64,000 nt of DNA from NCBI GenBank assembly GCA_023630585.1, contig CM042542.1, positions 23,357,207 to 23,421,206 on the forward strand, in the 5' to 3' direction. The DNA is from Cranoglanis bouderius. Its lineage: Eukaryota > Chordata > Actinopteri > Siluriformes > Cranoglanididae. The translations under genes were made by a program, and so were the position numbers. The notes below the pieces were generated by a model. That model saw only the letters and a program-made list of their open reading frames with translations. It was not told the origin of the DNA and did not search any database. Of the stretch, positions 1-8,500 are shown piece by piece. Each line of letters starts with the position of its first letter. Position 1 is the stretch's first letter.

Positions 1-201
1 TCCCCAATTCTCATAAACACACAAATCTGCTGCGAGTAAATGTGCCTCGTCAAAAGTTCCATCACGAGGGTAAGAATGGAACTGAGGCTGACCTTCTGTC
101 CAGCCTGCTAGATTATAGACGAAAGGCTGCACAAAAACGCCTTTACCATGATCATACATCCACTGATTTGGTGTGATACTACACTGACAATTTCCACCCA
201 T
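1..201 (-). CDS. 5' part of an unrecognised protein-coding gene (runs off the left edge)
   Basis: An open frame of 67 codons starts with ATG at 201-199 and is still open at base 1. An in-frame TAA lies four codons upstream of the ATG, so this is the first possible start, and +4 is G (ATGG). The protein begins MGGNCQCSITPNQWMYDHGK and continues with motifs such as NLAGWTEGQPQFHSYPRD and AADLCVYENWG. It is rich in Trp, Tyr, Gly and Asp with a balanced composition, which looks like real coding sequence rather than chance. I do not recognise the family. The Gly-2 with nearby Cys residues would permit N-terminal acylation, but that is speculation. A decayed copy of the zinc-finger gene's 5' region lies about 360 bp upstream on the same strand. 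It could be a terminal exon or an intronless N-terminus, since no splice donor is visible before the edge. Confidence 0.5.
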   Translation of the reverse strand, partial: MGGNCQCSITPNQWMYDHGKGVFVQPFVYNLAGWTEGQPQFHSYPRDGTFDEAHLLAADLCVYENWG

Positions 202-560
202 AGTTACAGCTTATAATTTAATAATCACGAGAGGATATCACACAGTGTTGGTTATAATGTTCAATCAATAAAGGGTATCAGATGCTTTGTCGAATCACGT
301 GGTACCAGCGTGATATCCCAACCTCTGTAGTTTCTTTTGAAGTAGTAACCAGAATTTGTCGAATCACGTACTCACAGTATTTTTAAGACTCTGTGTTCAC
401 AGAAGTACCGTGGATCAAAATGTGATATTTCAACCAAAAGAATTTTATCGAATCATTAAAATGTGATAAATCTTGAAGTATCGGTTGAAATATCAAAATA
501 TCTACACGGAGGAAGAAAGAATTAAATTCATTCTCTAACCTCCGTCCAGATATGAATCGA
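202..560. other. A+T-rich spacer upstream of the partial gene
   Basis: The sequence TGTCGAATCACGT occurs at about 278 and again at about 357, and a related TCGAATCA at about 450. This suggests a short dispersed or tandem motif. A short minus-strand open frame (383-595) overlaps it, but its composition gives no support for coding. Confidence 0.3.
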
Positions 561-624
561 GCCTGAGGTGAATGAAGGAACGCCGCTCGGGTCATGCACA
601 GAGAGATGACATCATCTGCTTTTC
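561..624 (-). promoter_or_regulatory. Decayed copy of the zinc-finger gene first exon/promoter core
   Basis: About 60 bp matches the segment at about 11508-11572, in the 5' non-coding exon and promoter of the zinc-finger gene. Shared blocks include GGAACGCCGCTC and GATGACRTCATCTG. Differences are mostly CpG to TpG or CpA: the CRE TGACGTCA of the other copy is TGACATCA here. It lies upstream of the partial gene at 1-201 in the same orientation, so it may be, or may once have been, that gene's 5' region. Confidence 0.5.
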
Positions 625-829
625 ATTAAGAGACATTTTGACTTTTAAAAATCAATGATAAAATTCCGTCATAAAATATAAAGCACCAATTTTGATTTAA
701 TGAGTGCAAAGTGGAAACCAAAAGCTTTTTCTTTTTAAAAAACAATATTTACAAAGTGCTTTACAGAAGACATACAGTAGATACAAGAAAATAAATTCAG
801 AAAGAAATAAAATTCGATAAATAAAAGAT
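625..829. other. A+T-rich spacer
   Basis: No gene or recognisable element is seen between the decayed promoter copy and the SINE. Confidence 0.3.
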
Positions 830-1352
830 ATCATCCTGCAGCTCTCACCTGGTTTCCCACTGAAGCTAAACAGGGTTGAGCCTGGCTAGTACCTGGATGG
901 GAGACCTCCTGGGGAAGACCAAGGTTGCTGCTGGAAGTGGTATTAGGGAGGCCAGTAGGTGGTGCTCTCCCAGTGGTCTGTGTGGGTCCTAATGCCCCAG
1001 TATAGTGACGGGGACACTATACTGTAAAAACAGCACCGTCTTTTGGATGAGACATTAAACCGAGGTCCTGACTCTCTGTGGTCATTAAAAATCCCAGGAA
1101 ACTTCTCGTAAAGAGTAGGGGTATCACCCCAGTGTCCTGGTGAAACTCCCCCATTGGCCCTTATCTATCATGAGCCCCAATAATCTCCATCCCTGAATTG
1201 ACTACATCACCCTCCTCTCCTCTCCACCTACAGCTGGTGGTAGTGTACACTGGTGGTGTTTGAAAAGATCCCCTCCCCTATAATGTAAAAAGCTTTGAGT
1301 GCCAAGAAAAGTGCTATATAATTGTAAGGAATCATTATTATTATCATTATTA
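830..1352 (+). mobile_element. 5S rRNA-derived SINE (fish SINE3-like)
   Basis: The head carries the internal promoter of 5S rRNA: GAAGCTAAACAGGGT (box A-like) followed by GTACCTGGATGGGAGACC (IE/box C). The body contains the conserved fish SINE core (ATCCCAGGAAACTT, GAGTAGGGGTATCACCCCAG, CCATTGGCCCTTATC). The tail is of the CR1/L2 LINE type (CTTTGAGTGCCAAGAAAAGTGCTATATAA) and ends in an ATT/ATC microsatellite. It is not a functional 5S gene: only the head resembles 5S and it is diverged. Mobilisation would have depended on a partner LINE sharing the tail. Confidence 0.88.
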
Positions 1353-1379
1353 TTATAAATAAAAGACTAAGCAAATAGA

Positions 1380-1920
1380 ATAAATAAAAGGATACAAATG
1401 AAATCAAGTACAGAAAATTAACTGGATTGAGGAAAGGCCCCAGTGAATAAAAGTGCTTTGAGATACTTTTTAAAAGTGCTAATTGAATCAACTGCACGTA
1501 GGCTGTCAGGGAGAGAGCTCCACAGTTTAGGTCCCTAGTGACTAAAGGCCGACTCCCCACTTTTCAGACACATTTTGGGTAAAGCCAGCAGGTTGCAGTT
1601 GGATGACCTAAATGATCTAGCAGGAATATATTTAGTGATCATATTACAAAGGTACGTATGAGCACCACCATGAAGACATTTGAAAATGAACAACAGGATT
1701 TGAAAATCAAATCAATTCTGTAAGACACAGGTAGCCAGTGAAGTGATTTAAGTGCCATAGTGATATGAGTCTTCAGAGTAGTACATGTCAGCATTCTGGA
1801 CTCTTTGTAAGTGTTTGATGGAGCTCTTTGGTAAGCCACCAAAACATGAACAAATGCATGTATGAGTTTCTCACTATTCTTGGGAGAGAGATGTAACGTC
1901 TGACGGTATCAAACTGATTT
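1380..1920. repeat. Degenerate interspersed repeat, family uncertain
   Basis: Phrases such as GGGAGAGAGCTCCACAGTTTAG, read in pieces, and AGGTAGCCAGTGAAG resemble a widespread teleost dispersed repeat. No intact frame is present; the minus-strand frames at 1228-1560 and 1639-1842 are low-complexity readings. The family could not be named with confidence. Confidence 0.35.
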
Positions 1921-2048
1921 ATGAATCAACCTGGGCTTAGCACAGAAGTTTCTTTTGAGCTGTAAATGCCTATCTGTTTAATGACCACTCTGGCCCCAGT
2001 TTGACCAGATACCTTTGGAATGCTAACGACCAAACTTCCCCCCTTGGT

Positions 2049-2059
2049 ACACACACACA

Positions 2060-2091
<32 letters not shown>
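2049..2091. repeat. (AC)n microsatellite
   Basis: About 43 bp of AC dinucleotides with one AAAC interruption near the 5' end. Confidence 0.95.
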
Positions 2092-2092
<1 letters not shown>

Positions 2093-2099
2093 GCTTACC

Positions 2100-3140
2100 T
2101 TACACACACAGTGGAGAAATCTCTCTCTTTTCAATGTAACGTGTAATTATATGTAATTATTCGATGTATAAATAGTGTGATGTTATCTTGTTTATACATA
2201 ATGTGTGTTTATGTAACTAACCTTAATGATTTTAGATAGTTTTAATTTAGGATATCATTTTAAATGTCTGTAACCAGGTTTTATTTGTAATAATAACGCA
2301 AAAAATGGCGCAATGAACCCGCGAACTCTACACGACCTCGCACGAAATTTCAAACCGAAGAATGCAAGTATAGTTAATGACCTATATCTGCGTTTAAGAT
2401 TGTACCCCTGTTTACAGGAGATTTAAGTTCGTTGCTGGTTTTGAAAAAGGCTAATTAGTTGTGTTTTTGTCTGCTTCCCTTTTATTTCATTTCTTTTTCT
2501 TTATACCTTTTCTCTCCCTGTATATAGATATGTATATATGTATGTTTTGCTTAGAGTTAGTCGTGTGTATCCATAGTTACATCTAATTATTACAATCTAT
2601 TATCTCACACTTGATTTGTCTGTTTTCCTTCACGGGATAAAGTCCCTTCTTCACTGCATAAGATCTTGATTACCCGCTCTAATCTTTAATAACAAACTTC
2701 GTGGGTTAATTCTTCCTGGCCAGAAGGATAAACTCCCTCTTTAGAGTTCATAAATCTAAATTAGACTACAGTTTACAGACCACATACATAGTCATAATTA
2801 ATTATAATCTGTTGTAATTAATTATCTATATGTATATGTGCACCTACATGAATTCCCTTTCATGGCTGATGTATATTTATAACTGGTCACAACACGCGTT
2901 GATTAGATATATAGATATATTTCACGCCAGTCGAGATAATTCCTTATATAAATCGGGAAATACATTTAAACGTGTTAAACATCTTTTAATTTGTTACATA
3001 AACTGTAACTGGCGGAGAATATTTTTAAACGTTGCAGATTCATCCGAGTTACTACACATTCTGGTAGATAAGGCGGGCACGCTTTAAAACTCGTCTCCTT
3101 TAAAAAAGTTTCATTTTTCATGTTTAAAGTTGATCCATTA
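2100..3140. other. A+T-rich stretch without a recognisable gene
   Basis: Strongly A+T-rich. A plus-strand open frame at 2830-3087 has no recognisable protein features. A short TAATTATAAT/TAATTAATTAT inverted-like cluster sits near 2797-2825. Nothing further is supported. Confidence 0.4.
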
Positions 3141-3242
3141 CATTATTCTGGTGGAAAAGAACAATGCTAGTAATGATTGATTCGTTACAGAGAATATCAC
3201 CTACTTCAGAAATGTTACGAAGGTGCTGTTTTACAAACATTG

Positions 3243-3509
3243 CTAATGTTTTTTAAAACTGAGATCACTGTCAAACACGATCCCTAAATTCTTAACACAG
3301 CCATTAGCCTTGAGAGACGAGGAGTCTAGATATGGCATAATTAACTTTCTCTGTGCATCATTTCCGATAATAAGTACCTTGGTCTTATCTTTATTTAGCT
3401 GCAGAAAGTTCTGTGACATCCACAAGTTTATGCTCTCTATGCAGTTTACAAGGGTGCTAATCGACTTGTGGGCATCTGGTGCAAGTGAGAGGGTGCAGGT
3501 GCATCTCAA
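3243..3509 (-). pseudogene. LINE reverse-transcriptase fragment (L2/CR1-like)
   Basis: The 88-residue reading contains WMSQNFLQLNKDKTKVLIIG and VKNLGIVFDSDLSF. These are typical of the palm/thumb region of L2/CR1/Rex-type fish LINE reverse transcriptases (xxN..KTEVL.. and ..KNLGV.FDS.L..). Only this portion of the roughly 900-residue ORF2 is present, so it is a 5'- and 3'-truncated dead copy. Its 5' side is cut by the Tc1-like sequence that begins near 3500. Confidence 0.8.
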
Positions 3510-3862
3510 AAAATTTAATAATCATGGAAAAGTTCATTTTTTTCTGTAATTTAATTCAAAAAGTGGAATTTTCATATATTCTAGATTCATTACACAAAGT
3601 GAAATATTTCAAGCCTTTGTTGTTTTAATCTTGATGATTACAGCTTACAGCTCATGGAAATGAATTCTAGTATATCAAAAATATCAGAATAAAGAATTTA
3701 TAATACTTTTCAGAAGGTTGACATTTCTGTATGTTAATTTATGCACTCGATACTTGGGCGGGGCTCCTTTTGCATGAATTACTGCATCGATGCGGAGTGG
3801 CATGGAGGCAATCAGCCTGTGGCACTGCTGAGGTGTTATGGAAGCCCAGGTTGCTTTGAGAG
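3500..3862 (-). mobile_element. Tc1/mariner-like element fragment
   Basis: The terminal segment (CTCAAAAAATTTAATAATCATGG onward, read in pieces) leads on the minus strand into ITPQQCHRLIASMPLRIDAV followed by IHAKGAPPKY. This is the C-terminal tail pattern of Tc1-like transposases (..LI.SMP.R..AVI.AKGG.TKY). The rest of the transposase is missing and other repeat sequence follows at about 3863. Confidence 0.75.
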
Positions 3863-4387
3863 CGAGTCCACAGCTGGACTGAGATGATTCTGGCAGTGCA
3901 GCAGCAAACTCCCTGAGCGAGTTAGAGTGCGGAGTGGAGGAAGCCACTGACAGATTCTCCATAGGTACCTCATACTGGCTTTGAAGTACAAGAGGTTGTT
4001 GATGAGGTGGGGAGCCTTGTCCAAGGGTAGTTTTAGTCACCTTTCTCTTCCCCCATGCGACAGACTAAGGTTCCCTCTGAGGCACTCCAAGGGTGGATGA
4101 CAGGAATAACTTCGGTTTTGCACATAGTTTGTCCCATCGAGTTGAGATCTCTGGGTTAGTGCTTAAACCATTCCAAGGAATAGTGGTGTCAGACTCAGCC
4201 ACCTGAGTAGATGGTACAGGCAACGAGTCCAGAAACAATTCATCCTCCTTAATTTGATGGAGTGCGGGGAAATCCTCCCTTTGAGTTCTGCAATTGTTTG
4301 TACGAGTCTGTGGCATTCAAGACAGTTTGGTGCAGAAATAGCTGTTTTTTGGCGTCCGTCTTGACTCGCTGATCCTCCGTTTGTCAT
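3863..4387 (-). pseudogene. LINE ORF1 fragment (fish L2/CR1-like), frameshifted
   Basis: Minus-strand pieces in different frames read CLECHRLVQTIAELKGRIS (about 4290-4345), LHQIKEDELFLDSL with STRWDKLCAKPKLFLSSTL (about 4090-4260), then KVTKTTLGQGSPPHQQPL (about 3975-4035). These match the order of the N-terminal part of the ORF1 protein of teleost L2-like LINEs: a Cys-His head with a coiled-coil segment, then a linker. Frameshifts break it at least twice. Its first ATG (4387-4385) overlaps the TGA stop of the zinc-finger gene (4386-4384), so the LINE forms the immediate 3' flank of that gene. Confidence 0.65.
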
Positions 4388-5564
4388 CTTTGTGTGTGAA
4401 TGCGTTGGTGATGTTTGAGATTACTCTGTCGAGTAAAGCTCTCCCCACACTGTTCGCAGTAATACGGCTTTTCTCCAGTGTGAATGCGCTGGTGTTGTTT
4501 GAGATTACTCTGTTGAGTAAAGCTCTCCCCACACTGTTCGCAGTAATACGGCTTTTCTCCAGTGTGAATGCGCTGGTGTTGTCTGAGATAGCTCTGTAGA
4601 GTAAAGCTCTTCCCACACTGTTCGCAGTGGTATGGCTTTTCTCCAGTGTGAATGCGCTGGTGTGTTATGAGATTACTCTGTTGAGTAAAGCTCTTCCCAC
4701 ACTGTGAGCAGTAATACGGCTTTTCTCCAGTGTGAATGCGCTGGTGTCGTTTGAGATGATGCTGTAGAGTAAAGCTCTCCCCACACTGTTCGCAGTGGTA
4801 CGGCTTTTCTCCAGTGTGAATGCGCTGGTGTCGTTTGAGAGTACTGTGTAGAGTAAAACTCTCCCCACACTGTTCGCAGTAATACGGCTTTTCTCCAGTG
4901 TGAATGCGCTGGTGTTGTCTGAAAGTACTCTGTTCAGTAAAACTCTTCCCACACTGTGAGCAGTAATACGGCTTTTCTCCAGTGTGAATGCGCTGGTGTC
5001 GTTTGAGATGACTCTGTAGAGTAAAACTCTCCCCACACTGTTCGCAGTGGTACGGCTTTTCTCCAGTGTGAATGCGCTGGTGTTGTCTGAGATAACTCTG
5101 TAGAGTAAAGCTCTTCCCACACTGTGAGCAGTAATACGGCTTTTCTCCAGTGTGAATGCGCTGGTGTTGTTTGAGATGATGCTGTCGAGTAAAGCTCTTC
5201 CCGCACTGTTCGCAGTGGTACGGCTTATCTCCAGTGTGAATGCGCTGGTGTTGTTTGAGATGATGCTGTCGAGTAAAGCTCTTCCCGCACTGTTCGCAGT
5301 GGTACGGCTTTTCTCCAGTGTGAATGCGCTGGTGTTGTTTGAGTGTACTCTGTTCAGTAAAGCTCTCCCCACACTGTGAGCAATAATACGGCTTTTCTCC
5401 AGTGTGAATGCGCTGGTGTTGTTTGAGAGAACTCTGTTGACTAAAGCTCTTCCCACACTGTTCGCAGTGGTACGGCTTTTCTCCAGTGTGAAGTCGCTGG
5501 TGTTGGAGAATATTCTTGCGAGCAACACTCTTCCCACATTGTTCACAATAATGCAGCTTCTTTC
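4384..5564 (-). CDS. Zinc-finger gene, last exon (fingers 1-14 and stop)
   Basis: The acceptor is a long pyrimidine run ending TTACATAG at 5573-5565. The exon opens with GA, completing a Gly codon with the G left by exon 2, then KKLHYCEQCGKSV. Thirteen HTGEKP-type linkers separate 14 fingers at an 84-bp period; the first finger is 81 bp. Recognition helices (-2 to 7) include SQQSSLKQH (F2), TEQSTLKQH (F3), TRQHHLKQH (F4, F5), TLQSYLRQH (F6, F12), TLQSHLKRH (F7), TEQSTFRQH (F8), TLHSTLKRH (F9), TLQHHLKRH (F10), TQQSNLITH (F11), TQQSNLKQH (F13) and TRQSNLKHH (F14). F8 has Phe in place of the core Leu. The protein ends ..RIHTQR, then TGA. Confidence 0.9.
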
Positions 5565-8500
5565 CTATGTAAGGAAAAAAAAAACATAAAATACAATAAA
5601 ATTCTGAAACAATATTGCTAAAGGCCGTCTCAGTGTGAGCATATTTTTTGAAGTTAAGTAGAGCTACAGCAACTAATCGATAAAATTAATAATCTATTAT
5701 GAAAATCATTGTCAATGAATCTCATGATCGATCAGTTGGCCTGTGCGCGGCCCGGGGTACGTTTACTCATTGTGTTACTTCTGTTCCGAAACTATGCATC
5801 GGAGAGTACAGATCAAAATTGTAAATTTACAAATTGTACAGTGTAAATTCTGTAGTTTATTATAATGGGAGTGATCTACTCGCAATGTAGACATGGTGAT
5901 AAACAGTGGGAGCATAAGTAAGATCTGTAATATCAACTATGCACAAAAAACACAGGAACTAGGGTACAGAAAAATAGCAGCAGGTGCTCTGGACTGAGTC
6001 AAAATTTGACATATTTGGCTATAGCAGAAGGCAGTTTGTTTGCCGAAGGGCTGGAGAGCAGTACACAAATGAGTGTCTGCAGGCAACAGTGAGGCATGGT
6101 GGATGTTCTTTGCAAATTTGGGGCTGCATTTCTGCAGAAATATCTTCAGCATAAAGAACAAGGAGTCCTGGAAGTGATGGTATGTCCCCCACAGAGCCCT
6201 GATCTCAACATCGAGTCTGTCTGGGATTACATGAAGAGAGAGAAGGATCTCATATATAAGTACTATAGTACTCCACAGCACAGAATCCCAAAAGTTCTGT
6301 GGCTTATTTATATGATTTTGAGTGACTTTTCTTGTGCTTTTGGGTCAGTAGTAGTGAACGTCTTGGAGTTCTGGCATGGAAACCTTCCGTGTTTAGTACA
6401 CACCATACTGTGCTCACTGAAACCTCAGTGCCTGTTGCCACCAAGTCTTGCTGCAGGTCTTTTGCAGTCACTCGAGGGTTTTTCACAACCTGCCTTCTCA
6501 CAAATCTGGTTGCAGCTGTTGATAGCTTCCTTTTTCTGCCCCGTCCAGGTATTTCATGTATTTTCTGCCCCTAGCCAGTTCAGGTATTTCATGTGTTCTA
6601 GCTCAAGCACATCTGGTGCTACTAATGAAGCCCTTGATTACCTGCATCAGATGTGCTTGAGACAACACCTGTTTTGCATATTTGTGCTGTTGTGAGGGAT
6701 TCTATTCAGGGGGTTGAATAATTTTGAGACTGGAGAAGTCATTATAAGTTGCATTTTCAGTTGAATTTGGGGAACCACTTGAACTTGTGTTGAACTATTT
6801 CAATTGCTTTTGTTTGACTCATTGTTCATTGCAAACAGCTGTAAGTCTGTAAATTTTTACAATAAACCTGATTTGCAATGGGGGCTGAATAATTTTGATT
6901 GTAAATGATGTCACTTTCCTGCTCTTTACAGATTATTTTGTTCTCCTGCCACCAGCTGAAGTGAGCCTCTGAAATACATTTGAACATTTTTCTGCTGACT
7001 AGAGCAGCTGGAATGAAATGAGCACCTCCAGGTCTGAGGCCATGGGTGCCTCTTGGAAAAGAGTAGGATACTCCATATAGGTGAGGGGAGAGACCTTGCA
7101 CCTGGTGGAGGATGTTAAGTACCTTGACATGTTATTTAAAATGGAAAAAATACAGCATGTGAGATTGAAAAACATATCAGGTAACCAGCAGAAGTGTTAC
7201 AGTCAATGTGACTCAGAAAAAGCTCTCTTTTACTGGTCACCAGTACAGGTGGCAGAAATGTGTTTCCATGGCAGCACTTAGTCTCCATGATAGGGTAAGG
7301 AGCTTGGCAATCTAAGAGAGTTTTGGAGAACTGTGTTCACGCTTAAACTGTAATTGCCACTCAAAAAATACAGAGAAATACATCAAATATGACCTGTTCA
7401 TGGTGTTAATATGTTTATGTACCTACCAAACTGATGGGATTTGAGATTCTTCTGCAGTCCTCCATCATGTTCTTCCACAGGGGTGGTGTGTTCCATAGAG
7501 CCTGACATCCCTACATCTGAAGTGTTGATCTTCACATCCTCACAATGCTTTAAAAATAAAAGTTAAGAATGTTTATATGATCTGTGTTTATCAGAGGAGC
7601 ATGAAACATAATTGTTGCAATTATGTGATGAAATGGCATGATGTCATGATGTCGAAATCGTGGCTGTGCGTGTAAATGCAGCAGCTAGGTGCTCTCGGAC
7701 TAGCAATGTTTTGTTTTTTTATTATTTTGTGTATGTTAAGTCTGTTGTGTTTATTAGTTTAAGCAATTAGTCCACATATGGTCTATGAAAAGACTAAACT
7801 GCTTAATATCAGAGAACTACAGTCCCTTTTGAAACTATTGGAATGGCAAGGCCAATTCAGTTGGTTGTGCTACACACCAAAGACAACTGAGTTTGAGATT
7901 TCCTGGTGTTTACATCTAGATGCGTTAAACAACATAAAACATAGAATCTTTTGTATCCATCCAATTTTAGCTGAGCAAAAGTATAGGAACAGATAAGTCT
8001 AGAAGTAAATGAAAGTAAATAACACTTAATATTTGGTTGCATATCCCTTGCTTGCAATAACTGCATCAAGCCTGCAACTCACTGACATCACCAAACGGTT
8101 GGTTTCTTCTTTTGTGATGCTTTTCCAGGCTTTTACTGCAGCCTCTTTCAGTTGTTGTTTGTTTCGGGGGTTCCCCCACCTCGTCAGTAGGTGCAATGCT
8201 GCTCAACTGGGTTAAGGTCTCGTGATTGACTTGGCCAATCTAAAACCTCCACTTTTTTCCCCTGGTAAAGTCGATAAAGTTGAAAGCGATAAAGATCCTC
8301 CAGATTAATTTGGCAGAAAAAAATGTCCCTGTAAACTTCTGAATTTTTTCTGCTACTACCATCATGAGTTCCATCATCAATAAAGATTAGCGAGCCTGTT
8401 CCAGAAGCTTTTCTCCCATAGACAGCTCTCAGAGCTTCATGTTGGCTTACCCTTTTTAACAACAAATGCAGTATTCACAGGTGAAACTGAAGGCTAAAAC

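Noticed and set aside
830..950. 5S rRNA gene
   Set aside because: Only the internal-promoter part resembles 5S and it continues into a SINE body and LINE-type tail, so it is a 5S-derived SINE.
4665..5546. Minus-strand 293-codon frame reading SAFTLEKSRTTANSVGRALL
   Set aside because: This is an out-of-frame shadow of the zinc-finger array; the true frame reads CEQCGKSF..HTGEKP and has no ATG in the exon.
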